Made by a program: the position numbers and the translations under genes
In this document: positions 20,201 through 30,600 of the stretch, one piece after another
How positions within the stretch are numbered: position 1 is the stretch's first letter
Layout of the letters: every line of letters begins with the position of its first letter
Assembly: GCF_000252445.1 (NCBI RefSeq)
Contig: NC_017790.1
Location: forward strand, 2,214,501 to 2,278,500
DNA length: 64,000 nt
Direction of reading: 5' to 3'
Source of the DNA: Deinococcus gobiensis I-0
GTDB lineage: Bacteria > Deinococcota > Deinococci > Deinococcales > Deinococcaceae
The notes under the pieces: model-generated
The model's input: only the letters and a program-made list of their open reading frames with translations
The model's database searches: none
Told to the model about the DNA's origin: nothing

Positions 20201-20656
20201 TCAGGGCAGCTCGGTCTGCCAGTTGGCCTGCTGGATCTGGACCTCCAGCTCGCGCCGGGCCTTGGCGAGCGCGTCGGCCTGGGCCTGAAGCTCGCGGGCG
20301 GGCAGGGTCGCCACGAGCTTCAGTTCGCTGCGGCTGTAGCGCTCCTGGGGCGTGCTGACCCCGGCAACCAGCTGGCGCAGGGTGGTCAGGCGCAGGTCCA
20401 GCAGGTCGCGGCTCACCAGCGCGTCGGTCAGGGTCTGGCCGTTCGGCAACGTGGCCGCCAGGTTGGCGCGGTGGATGCGCGGCAGCAGGGCTTCGAGGGC
20501 CGCCGCCACCTCCATGAATTCCTGGAGCAACTGGCGGGGGTCCTCGGCGGGGGCCTCGCCCTCCTGCACCTTGAGGTTGTTCTGGAGCCGGGCCTGAAGC
20601 TGCGCGGCGCGCTTTTGCAGGTCGGCGCGTTCGATGAGGGCTTCGGCGAGTTTCAT
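20201..20656 (-). CDS. DIP1984 family protein
   Basis: A 151-residue, almost fully helical, probably coiled-coil protein. It begins MKLAEALIERADLQKRAAQL and has NLKVQEGEAPAEDPRQLL and ATLPNGQTLTDAL, the recognisable DIP1984 (DUF6847) pattern. The function of the family is unknown. TACCCT-GGGGCGC-ATG at the start is identical to that of the dppA-like gene, so leaderless transcription is likely. Confidence 0.82.
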   Translation of the reverse strand: MKLAEALIERADLQKRAAQLQARLQNNLKVQEGEAPAEDPRQLLQEFMEVAAALEALLPRIHRANLAATLPNGQTLTDALVSRDLLDLRLTTLRQLVAGVSTPQERYSRSELKLVATLPARELQAQADALAKARRELEVQIQQANWQTELP

Positions 20657-20704
20657 GCGCCCCAGGGTAGAGCATGAACCCCGCCGCAGTCGCCCGAATC
20701 CGGC

Positions 20705-21552
20705 TCAGCGCGCGGGCGGTTTGGGCAGCGAGTCGCCGTCGGCCAGCCGGATCAGCCACGCCATGAGCTGCACGAAGGCCAGCGCCATCGCCGGAATGCC
20801 CGCCACCATCATGATCCAGCCCGAGAGCTGCTGGTTTTCCAGCGGGGTCAGGTTCCACAGGCACAGGGCATTGACGTAGGGCGTATACAGCACGCGCGGC
20901 GAGTAGAGCCACACGGCCGCGACCGACATCATGGGCAGGGCGGCGAGCAGCCCGAACCACCCGCGCGAGCCGATGCTGGCCGGCTGCACGGCGGGCAGGG
21001 GCCGCAGGACCACCGCCCAGACGAGCAGGCTGCTCAGCAGGTACAGCGCGGGCAGGAGCTGCGCCGCCGAGTTGCTGACCACGCTGGCATTGAAGCCCGC
21101 CGGCACGTTCCAGAAGACGACCACCGCCGCCCACAGCGCCAGGGCCACCCAGGGATCGAGCAGCAGCCCCAGCACGCGCCCCAGCCCCCGGCGGGGGTCC
21201 AGGGCCACGGCGCGCGGGATGCCCAGCACGAGCAGCGGGGGCACCAGTTCGGCCAGCACCATCAGGCGGCCCATGTACAGCGCCATGCTCTGTCCGGTCA
21301 GGGCGCTGGCGCGGCTCTGCGTGACGAGCAGCCACAGGACCAGCCCCAGCCCGAACAGCGCGGCCTTCCAGATCGGCCAGCGGGCCCGGTCCACCTCGTG
21401 CCGCCGGGCAGCGGCAAAGCGCCAGAAATACAGGCCGCCCACCACCAGCGCGGCCACCAGCATCGGCCAGTCGGGGGTCAGGGCCAGCAGTTCGCCCAGG
21501 CCGGGGCTGAGGTTCACGCCGCCCGCCCCCGGGCCGCCCGTCACGGGGGCGC

Positions 21553-21556
<4 letters not shown>
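20705..21556 (-). CDS. ctaG: Cytochrome c oxidase assembly protein, CtaG/caa3-type
   Basis: A 283-residue membrane protein with about seven hydrophobic segments from residue 20 to 270. WDVP-like FWNVPAGFNASVVSN, MVLAELVPPLLVLG and CLWNLTPLENQQLSGWIMM fit the CtaG/DUF2085-like caa3_CtaG family involved in copper insertion or assembly of heme-copper oxidase. It starts at ATG 21556, overlapping the SCO stop by 4 nt (ATGA), so the two are translationally coupled. Third gene of a copper operon. Confidence 0.85.
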
Positions 21557-22254
<698 letters not shown>

Positions 22255-22255
22255 C

Positions 22256-22783
22256 TCAGGGCTTCCGGACGGTGGCGCCGACCGTCAGGCTGCGGCCATC
22301 ACTGGTCAGGAGGCGCAGATTCAGCGTCTCGCCCACCTTCAGGCTCCGCTTGAGGTCCAGGAGCATGAGGTGGTCGCCGGTCGCGCTCAGCACCAGTTGG
22401 CCGCGGGCGGGGACGACCAGGGCGGCCGCCATCTTCATGCCGGTCATGGCGCCGGACTTGACGGTATTCATGAGCATGGTGCGGCCCGCGACCGCGCTGC
22501 GCACCCCCGTGATCTTCAGGGGCTGCGCGCCCGCATTGGTCAGGGTCAGGAACACCGAGGTCTCTCCGATGCCCGGCGGCACGGCGACGACGGTGGCCCC
22601 GCTGGCCCGCAGCGGCAGGGCGGCGCTGGACGCGGGGGCCGCCGTCTGGGCAGGCATGGACATGGGCATGGTGTGGCCCGGCATGTCATGGCCCGAATGC
22701 TGGGCCAGGGCGACGGGCATGAGGCTCAGGGCGGCGCAGGTCCACAACACGGACCGGCGAAGGACAAACGGCAATTCGGACAT
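22256..22783 (-). CDS. PCu(A)C-type periplasmic copper chaperone
   Basis: A 175-residue secreted protein. A signal peptide ends near ALAQ, followed by a His/Met-rich segment (HSGHDMPGHTMPMSM). The PCuAC domain shows GMKMAAAL, GDHLMLLDLKRSL and VGETLNLRL. The first conserved His of the H-M-H-M copper site is apparently replaced: RTMLMNTV where most members have a His before the T/V. It should carry Cu(I) to SCO/CuA. ATG 22783 is chosen over an upstream TTG; GAGG precedes it. First gene of the PCuAC-SCO-CtaG operon. Confidence 0.82.
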   Translation of the reverse strand: MSELPFVLRRSVLWTCAALSLMPVALAQHSGHDMPGHTMPMSMPAQTAAPASSAALPLRASGATVVAVPPGIGETSVFLTLTNAGAQPLKITGVRSAVAGRTMLMNTVKSGAMTGMKMAAALVVPARGQLVLSATGDHLMLLDLKRSLKVGETLNLRLLTSDGRSLTVGATVRKP

Positions 22784-22924
22784 GCACAACCTCGTTTCGG
22801 CAGGTCAGGGGGGCAGGCACGGAAGCGGTTTCCTGCCTCTACTCCGCACCCGGAGACGTTGGGGGGCAGTCTAGCGGGGGCCGGCCGCCGGATTGTCCCC
22901 CTGAACGGGCCGGGCACGCGGGCC

Positions 22925-22943
22925 GGTTCTGGAACCCGTTCCA
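22925..22943. promoter_or_regulatory. Overlapping palindromes upstream of the LacI-type gene: candidate operator
   Basis: GGTTC-TG-GAACC (22925-22936) and TGGAAC-CC-GTTCCA (22930-22943) overlap. They lie 30-48 nt before the LacI-type start and just before a -10-like TATGGT (22954-22959). LacI-family proteins bind palindromes of this size, so self-repression is a reasonable inference. The site also lies between this gene and the divergent copper operon. Confidence 0.5.
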
Positions 22944-22972
22944 TGCGGCGGGGTATGGTAACGGCGAGCGAC

Positions 22973-23965
<993 letters not shown>

Positions 23966-23971
23966 GCGCAG

Positions 23972-23994
23972 GGGTCGGGGGCCGCCCCCGACCC
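23972..23994. terminator. Symmetrical hairpin between convergent genes
   Basis: GGGTCGGGGG and CCCCCGACCC form a 10-bp perfect stem with a 3-nt loop in the 31 bp between the LacI-type gene and the MOSC gene. No T tract on either side. It may end or block transcripts from both directions. Confidence 0.6.
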
Positions 23995-23996
23995 GC

Positions 23997-24638
23997 TCAG
24001 CCCTCCTTGAGCCATCCCTCAATATCGTCACGCAGCCGCGCGGCCAGCGGGTAGGCGAGCAGGGCGCGCAGGCGCTCGGGGTCGCGGCGCCGGGCGAACC
24101 ACAGGTCGAAGACCTCCCCGACGGTGGGGGCACCCTCGGGAGCCGCGGAGACGGTCACGGCGTCGCCCTCCCCCAGCGTGCCGGGGCGCAGCACGCGCGC
24201 GTACAGCCCCGGGCGGCGCAGGGCGGCGAAGCGCTTGGCGAAGGCGGGATCGCCCATGTGGGCGGCCAGGGTCGCGCAGGGAATGCGCGCCGCCGTGACC
24301 TCCAGCCGCGCGTCCCCGAAGTCGAGCTGCGTGCCGATGCCCACCTCGGCCGACTCCAGGCCGCCGAGCAGCACGTTCTCGCCGAAGGTGCCCGGCGCAG
24401 GCCGCTCGCCCAGTTCCTCGGCCCAGCGGTCGTAGTCGGGGGCCGTATAGAGGTACACCGCCTGATCGGGGCCGCCGTGGTGGCGCGTGTCGAGCACGTG
24501 GTCGCCGCCCAGCCCCAGCTCGCCCAGCGGCACGCGCCCCGGCACCGGCCGCTTGTCGATACCGCTCGTGACGGCCTTCGCCCCGATCTGGACCGGAGCG
24601 GGGCGGCCCACCTGCACGCTGAGGATTCGCAAGGTCAT
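23997..24638 (-). CDS. MOSC domain protein (YiiM-like)
   Basis: A 213-residue protein. The MOSC fold is indicated by GIDKRPVPGRVPLGELGLGGD, the HHGGPDQAVYLY strand, FGENVLLGG and the conserved Cys in ARIPCATL. Proteins of this type handle molybdenum cofactor sulfur or detoxify N-hydroxylated bases (YiiM). Substrate not determinable. TAGCCT ends 5 nt before the ATG, so leaderless. Confidence 0.88.
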   Translation of the reverse strand: MTLRILSVQVGRPAPVQIGAKAVTSGIDKRPVPGRVPLGELGLGGDHVLDTRHHGGPDQAVYLYTAPDYDRWAEELGERPAPGTFGENVLLGGLESAEVGIGTQLDFGDARLEVTAARIPCATLAAHMGDPAFAKRFAALRRPGLYARVLRPGTLGEGDAVTVSAAPEGAPTVGEVFDLWFARRRDPERLRALLAYPLAARLRDDIEGWLKEG

Positions 24639-24778
24639 GCCCCAGGCTAGAGAGCCGGTCCCGGCCCGCGCAAGTCCCGGCCGGCAGCCTATGTGGGCCG
24701 CCGCGCATCAAGATTGACTTCGTTTTCCTTAAAGCGGTCCGGGTCCAGCGGGGTGGGCCGAGCGTGTAGCCTGCCGGG

Positions 24779-26320
24779 GTGCGTCTGGTGCCGGTGCTGG
24801 GGCTGCTGCTGCTGATCGCCGGCCTGCTCCCGATGCGGCCCGGCGGCGGGGCCTGGGTCCTGCCCGGCGGCCTGACCTTTCTCGCCTCTCCCCTACCTGC
24901 TCCCGACCGCGCGGCGCTCGACGGCGAGGCGCTGAACGCCTGCCCACCCCCGGCCGCGCGGCTCGACCGGCTGCTCTACGAGCGTACGCGCGGCGAGGGC
25001 GCGGCCCTGAGCTGCGGCAACGAGGTCCTGGGCCTGATCCATTTTCCCAACCCCGACGCGGCCTACAGCGACCAGCCGGCCAACCCCCAGGGAGGCTTCG
25101 CACTTGTGGAGGCGCAGCTGCGCGCGGCCCGGCGCGAGATCGTGCTCGCCAACATGCTGTGGGAGGAGGGGCAGGACTCGCCCGGCGCGGCCGTCGCCCG
25201 CACGCTGGCCGAACTGCGCCGCGACGTGCAGGCCCACCCGGAGCGCTACCCCCAGGGCCTGACGGTGCGCGTGCTGCTGGGCCACTCCATCCGGCTGGAC
25301 GCCCTGACCGACCCCGCCGCCAACGCCTTCACGGCCGCGCGGCAACTGCTGGCCGCCGGCATTCCCCTGACCGGCGACACCGTGCCCGGCTGGCGGCTGG
25401 AGCTGGCCGACTACCGTTACGCCGCGCCGCATCAGCACGCCAAACTGATCGTGGTAGACGGCCAGGACGTCATCGCCGGGGGCTTCAACCTGAGCTGGAT
25501 GCACCTGCCCGCCACGACCCGCGCCCCGGACGCGCCCAGGGGCGGCGGACAGGACCTCACCGACCTCGCGCTGCGGGTGCGCGGCCCGGTCGCGCGCCAC
25601 GCCCTGGCCGCCTTCGCCGACGGCTGGGCACACAGCGACCTGCTGGAGTGCCGCGCCGCGCCCACCCCCCAGACCGTGCGCGAGGTCTGCACCTTCAGCG
25701 GCCGGGGCACGCTGCCCCTGACGTGGGCATCTCCCGCCGCCACGAGCGGAGATGCCCACGTGTACGGCCTGTATCGCCGCAGCGGCTACGAAACCCAGGA
25801 CGACACGGTGGCCGAGCTGTTCGGCGCGGCCGACCGCCGTATCGACGTGATGCAGTCGCAGGTGAGCGGCACGCTGGGCTGTAGCCTGAGCCTGACGCTG
25901 CCGGGCCTGTGCCGCTTTCCCGAGGACCAGTTGCCGGTGTGGCTATCGGCGGTGCGCGCGGTGCGCGAGCGCGGCGTGACCCTGCGCCTGCTGCTCGACT
26001 ACGACCCGCTCCTCCAGGTCGAGGGCCTCTCGCTGCTGGGCAGCCTGCGCGCGGCGCTGGCCCCCGAGGGTCTGGCCGGGCATGTCCAGGCGCGCTGGTT
26101 CGCCGGGGCGGGAGGCCTGCATACCAAGGCGGCCCTCATCGACGGCGAGATGCTGACGGTGGGCAGCCAGAACCTGCACTTCAGCGCCTTCGGACCGGGC
26201 GGCCTGAGCGAGTACACCCTGGCGACGAGCGACGCCGGCACCCTGCGCGCCTTCGGGCGGCAGTTCGAGTACGAGTGGGCGCGCGCGCAGCCGGTCACGC
26301 TGCCTGCCTGGGTGCCCTGA
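24779..26320 (+). CDS. Secreted phospholipase D-like protein
   Basis: A 513-residue protein starting with GTG; TAGCCT ends 6 nt before it (leaderless). An N-terminal hydrophobic segment (VLGLLLLIAGLLP) acts as a signal or anchor. Two full HKD motifs are visible: His220-Lys222-Asp227 (HAKLIVVD, then GGFN) and His448 (HTKAALID, then GSQN). It should hydrolyse or transfer a phosphodiester outside the membrane; cardiolipin-synthase-like activity is possible but not shown. Three Cys in each half could form disulfides. An inverted repeat lies inside the gene between the two lobes. Confidence 0.87.
   Translation: MRLVPVLGLLLLIAGLLPMRPGGGAWVLPGGLTFLASPLPAPDRAALDGEALNACPPPAARLDRLLYERTRGEGAALSCGNEVLGLIHFPNPDAAYSDQPANPQGGFALVEAQLRAARREIVLANMLWEEGQDSPGAAVARTLAELRRDVQAHPERYPQGLTVRVLLGHSIRLDALTDPAANAFTAARQLLAAGIPLTGDTVPGWRLELADYRYAAPHQHAKLIVVDGQDVIAGGFNLSWMHLPATTRAPDAPRGGGQDLTDLALRVRGPVARHALAAFADGWAHSDLLECRAAPTPQTVREVCTFSGRGTLPLTWASPAATSGDAHVYGLYRRSGYETQDDTVAELFGAADRRIDVMQSQVSGTLGCSLSLTLPGLCRFPEDQLPVWLSAVRAVRERGVTLRLLLDYDPLLQVEGLSLLGSLRAALAPEGLAGHVQARWFAGAGGLHTKAALIDGEMLTVGSQNLHFSAFGPGGLSEYTLATSDAGTLRAFGRQFEYEWARAQPVTLPAWVP
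25721..25761. repeat. Perfect 14-bp inverted repeat inside the PLD gene
   Basis: ACGTGGGCATCTCC (25721-25734) and GGAGATGCCCACGT (25748-25761) are exact inverse copies separated by 13 nt, within codons for the linker between the two PLD lobes. The repeat keeps the reading frame. It may be a pausing or stability element in the mRNA, or a small inserted palindrome. Confidence 0.6.
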
Positions 26321-26403
26321 GGCCCAGGCCCAGGCCCGCGCGTCCCCGGCCCCAGCCGCAATTGGGCCCCCCGTCCCGGCAGCCTCGCCGCCCGCGTGCT
26401 GAA

Positions 26404-26865
26404 ATGGAAGGCGTGAGCGCGCCTGCCCCCCGTCCCCCTTCTCCGCACGACCCGGCCCTGGCCGGTGCGGGCCGCGTGCCGACCCAGGTCGTGCTCGCGG
26501 GCCTGTTCATGATCAGCACGACGCCCTTTCTGGCCGGGCTGCTCCAGGGACAGACGGGCGACTTCGCGCGCAACGTGCTGTACGCCTGCGCCACGGCGGC
26601 GCTGCTCGCGCAGGTGTGGCTGGGCAGCGTGTGGGCCTGGCGCGTGACGGTGGGCCTGAGCATGTTCACGGGCGTGCTGGTGTTCATCGTGGGGATGCTC
26701 GCCGGCACCGTGAGCTGGCAGGGCTGGGTCATCAGCGTGGCGGGCATGGCCTATATCGCGCTGGGGCTGCTGCTCGTGGGGCATCCGGCCGTCCGGTCCT
26801 TTCTCGACACCCGCTGGGAGGCCCGGCGGACCCGCCGCCTCGCCCGCCGGGGAGGCGCGCGGTGA
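26404..26865 (+). CDS. Four-helix membrane protein of unknown function
   Basis: A 153-residue protein. The first 25 residues are Pro-rich and cytosolic, followed by four hydrophobic segments (VVLAGLFMISTTPFLAGLL, ACATAALLAQVWLGSVWAW, VGLSMFTGVLVFIVGMLAG, VISVAGMAYIALGLLLVGH) and a basic Arg-rich tail. No family is recognised. The start could be ATG 26404 or GTG 26413. It overlaps the next gene by 4 nt (GTGA), so the two are coupled. Confidence 0.65.
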   Translation: MEGVSAPAPRPPSPHDPALAGAGRVPTQVVLAGLFMISTTPFLAGLLQGQTGDFARNVLYACATAALLAQVWLGSVWAWRVTVGLSMFTGVLVFIVGMLAGTVSWQGWVISVAGMAYIALGLLLVGHPAVRSFLDTRWEARRTRRLARRGGAR

Positions 26866-27218
26866 GCGGGCGGCGCTTCACGGTGCAGGGCACCAACAAC
26901 GCCTTTACCTGCCGCTCCTGCGGGGGCGAGGTGCTGCCGCTGCGCAACGGCTCGGTGCGCAACCACTGCCCCCACTGCCTGCACAGCCTGCATGTGGACG
27001 TGCTGCCCGGCGACCGCGCCAGCGACTGCCACGGCGACCTCGTGCCGGTGGGGGTCGAGCACAGCGGCAAGAAGGGCTGGATCGTCGTGCACCGCTGCGC
27101 GAAATGCGGCCACCTGGGCCGCAACCGCGCCGCCCTCGACGACCCCGAGCAACCCGACGACTGGGACGTGCTGATCGCCCTGAGCCGCCGCGAGGCCCCC
27201 GGGGGCCGGGGCCTGTAG
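26862..27218 (+). CDS. RNHCP domain zinc-binding protein
   Basis: A 118-residue protein with the motif RNHCPHCLHSLHVD that names the RNHCP family, plus CRSC near the N-terminus and HRCAKCGHLGRNRAAL, giving paired CxxC knuckles for zinc. Function unknown; a nucleic-acid or RNA role is only suggested. GTG 26862 overlaps the stop of the membrane protein upstream. Confidence 0.85.
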   Translation: MSGRRFTVQGTNNAFTCRSCGGEVLPLRNGSVRNHCPHCLHSLHVDVLPGDRASDCHGDLVPVGVEHSGKKGWIVVHRCAKCGHLGRNRAALDDPEQPDDWDVLIALSRREAPGGRGL

Positions 27219-27301
27219 GTGCGGCCCTGTGCCCCCACCGCCCACGCCCTTTCAAGACGAGGTCAAGGGCGGCGGCCGGGCCGGACGGTATGCTGCATTA
27301 C

Positions 27302-27475
27302 ATGGAAGGACAACAACTGACCCACCGCGCGGCGACTCCGCCGCTCTCGGCGAGCGTCTGGGTGCTGGCGGTGCTGGGCATCGGCGCGCTGCTGGGCATC
27401 GGCACGGCGGCGGCGCTGCTGGCCCGCAAGGACCGCCCCCTGCCCGACGACCCCGACGAGCCGCTGTTCATCTGA
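27302..27475 (+). CDS. Small single-pass membrane protein
   Basis: A 57-residue protein: a 17-residue polar N-terminus, one hydrophobic helix (VWVLAVLGIGALLGIGTAAALLA) and an acidic tail DDPDEPLFI. No family recognised. The ATG at 27290 is inside a TATGCT box, and ATG 27302 lies 7 nt after it, so the mRNA is probably leaderless. Confidence 0.65.
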   Translation: MEGQQLTHRAATPPLSASVWVLAVLGIGALLGIGTAAALLARKDRPLPDDPDEPLFI

Positions 27476-27527
27476 CCGGTCGCCTGCGCGCTCACGTCCC
27501 TCACGCGCAGGCTCTAAGATGGCGCGA

Positions 27528-27611
27528 ATGGTTGGCCGCCCACCTCTCCACTCCTCCGTCACCGCGTCCCGGTCCTTCCGGGGCGCGGTGACCTGTGCGG
27601 GGCGGGCATGA
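27528..27611 (+). CDS. Leaderless 27-residue mini-ORF coupled to tamB
   Basis: ATG 27528 lies 7 nt after TAAGAT (27515-27520), the leaderless promoter arrangement. The frame runs 27 codons (MVGRPPLHSS..., basic, no hydrophobic part) and its TGA overlaps the ATG of the tamB-like gene by 4 nt. tamB has only a weak ribosome site, so ribosomes finishing this ORF could reinitiate on tamB. The peptide itself may have no role. Not conserved evidence available. Confidence 0.5.
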   Translation: MVGRPPLHSSVTASRSFRGAVTCAGRA

Positions 27612-30600
27612 GCCGCCGGGCCGCCGCACCGCGCCGGCGCCGGGAACGCCCCGCGCGGCGCTGGCCCTGGGTGGTGCTGGGCTCGGGACTGCTGCTGGGC
27701 GGCGTGGTGGCCTACTCGCCGGCCCTGTTCGGGGGGCTGCTGCTCTCCCGTCTGGGCGGCGGCGTACAGGCCGGGCGCGTCACGGGACCGCTGTGGGCCC
27801 CCCGCGTCGAGGACGCGCGGGTACAGGTTCCGGGCGTGAGCGCCACGGCGGGCGCGGCGGGCGTGACCGTCACGGGCCTGGACCCGGCGACCCGCACGGT
27901 GCGGATCGCCGTGGACCTCGAAGGAGCGAACGCCGACCTCAAGCTCGGTGAACTGCTCAAGGGCGGCGCGGCGGGCGGTGGGGGCGCGGCGGGCGGCGGC
28001 TGGAAAGTCGTCGTGAGCGGCGTGAACATCCGGGACTCGCAGCTACGTGTGGACGGCCGGGGGGTCAACGTGCCCGACCTGCGCGCGGAGGTGGACCAGG
28101 ACGAGGACGGCCGCCTGAAGGTCAAAGGCTCGACCGGCGACGGCAAGTTCACGGCTGGGGTCACGGTGGCCGAGACAGCGGCCGGCACCAACCGTTTCAC
28201 GGTGGATGTGGACGCCGACGCCCGCATCGCGCGGCACTACTGGAAGGGCATCGAGGCCGGGCGCGTCACCGGGCGCTACGTGGTGGGCGACGGCCCCCTA
28301 CGCGGCGACCTGCGCCTGAGCGGCGGCGAGGTGCGGGTGCCCGAAGCCCGGTTCGTGCGCGTGACCGGCGTCACCGGGCGCGCCACGCACCGGGGCGAGC
28401 AGATCGGCTTCACGCTGGCCGGCCAGGGCTGGGACGGCCCCGTCACCGCGCGCGGCGGCGTGGACCTGAAGGCCCAGAACTGGACGGTCAGCGCCGACGC
28501 CTCGCCCACCGTCGCCGGGCTGGCGCGCGCCGTGGGGACCACCGGGCAGGGCACGCTGAAACTGCGCGTCACGGCGGGCGGCTGGACCACCGTGCGCGTC
28601 AAGGGCTACGCGCAGGGCGAGGGCACGCTGGCGGGCGTGCCCTTCGAGGCCGCCAGGGCCGAATACACCTTCCTGAGTGCCGATACGGCAGGTGGGGCCA
28701 GCCAGACGGTGAATGGCCAGACCAACGACCTCGCCTTCAGCGCGCGCACCCGCGTCGCCGGGGCGCAGACCCTCACGGGCCGCTGGGCGCTCGGGCGGGC
28801 GGGCGTGGCCGAGTGGAAGGGCGACTTCGCGGGCCGGGCGCTGGACCTCACGGCGGGCATCAACGCGCGCAACATCGTCACGCTGGAGGGCGCGGCGCTC
28901 GGCGGGCCGCTCGAAGCCCGCTACGCGCTCAAGGGCGGGCAGCTCTCGGCCACCCTGAACCCCGACTACGGCGCGGCGCGCGCGCGCGTGGTCCTGAGCG
29001 GCAGCCCCGAGGACCTGCAGGCGACCATCACCGGCGCGCAGGCCGGGCCGCTGGCCCTGAGCGGCAGCGCCCACTACGACCGCTCGGGCCTGCGCGCCGC
29101 CCTCGACCAGCCCGGCGGCGGCGCGGTACGGCTCGACCTCGACCGGCAGCTGCGCGGCGAATGGGCTGTCCGGAACCTCCGGGGCGCGGGCGCGACCCTG
29201 GGCGGCAGCGGCAGCCTGAACCTGACCGGCGGCGCCCTGAGCGGCAACGTGCAGGCGCAGGTGCCGGGGCTGGAACAGCCGCTCAGCGGACCGCTGGACC
29301 TGAACTTCATCGGGCGCCGGGCCACCTTCCGCTCGGGCGAGCAGGCGCTGACCTGGGACGGCGAGACCTTCAGCCTGCGCGCGCGCGACCTCGCGGTGAC
29401 GGGGGGCGCGGCGGTGAGCGGCGACCTCTCGGTGAACACCAAGCTGGAGGCCGTGGGCACCCTGCGCGCCGAGGGCAACGGCTACGACCTGCGCGCCGAG
29501 GCGTCGGGCACCACGGCCCGCGTGCGCGGCACGGCCGGCGGCGTGACCGTGCTGGCCGACGCCGACCTGCGCGCGCCCTACCGCACGACCGCCCGCATCG
29601 AGGGCACCGACATCCGGGGCAGCCTGAGTGTGCAGAACGGCGTGCGCTTCTCGCTGACCACGCTGGGCGACACGGCCAGCGGCCTCATCGACGGCGCCGA
29701 CTGGCAGGCCACCGGGCGCGTGAACCTCGCGGCGCTGCGGCCCCTGCTGCCCAAGGTGTCCGGGCTGGGCGGCACCGTGGACCTGAACCTCGCGGGGCTG
29801 GGCGGCACGGCGCGGGTGCAGGCGCAGGCGGCGGGCGCGGCCGTCGCGGGCACCCTGACCCGCCGGGGCAATGTGGGACAGACGCCCATCGGCACCGTCA
29901 CGGCCGACCTGCGCGCGGCGCTGCCAGTGGGCGGCGACACGGCCGGCGCCACCCTGACAGGCCGGGTCTACCCCGACGTGCAGGCCAGCGGCGCGGCGAC
30001 CTTCATGGGCCAGACCCTGCGGGCGACTGTCAGCGGACCCTACGGCGCCCTGGGCGCGCGCCTGAGCGGGCGCACGGGCGAGCTGTCCTTCGGCGGCGTG
30101 AGCGTGCCCGCGCAGGACATCAATGTGACGGGCACCCTGACCCCGGCCCTGAGCGCCAGCGGGCGCTGGGGCAACCTGGGCGTCACCTACGACGGGCGCA
30201 GCGGGCTGGTCCGCGTGGCGGGCGCGCAGACCCTGACCGCCTTCGGGCAGACCGGGCAGGTGCAGGGGCGGGCCACCTGGGGGCCGGGCCGCGGGGCGAA
30301 TGCGGGCTTCCGGGGCGCCGTCGAGGCGCGCGGCACGCTGGACCAGTACACCGTGGCCCTCAGCGGTCCCTGGGAGCGGCTCAATGTCCTCGTGACCGAC
30401 GGCGAGGGCCTGCGCGCCGAGGGCCGGGCCTCGCTGCCCGCCGGGCGCTACGACGTGAACGTACGCGGCCCGCTGACGGTGCCGGGCGCGGGCGGCGACG
30501 GACGGCTTTTCGTGGACGGCAACATCCAGGGCACCGGGGCCAGCCCGCGCGGCACCCTGAGCGTGCGGGACAGCGCGGGCGGCGCCGCCACCGTGACCCT

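Noticed and set aside
27952..28010. GGCGGGGGC-type repeat in the tamB N-terminal part
   Set aside because: A short Gly/Ala run in the protein explains it; it is low complexity, not a separate repeat element.
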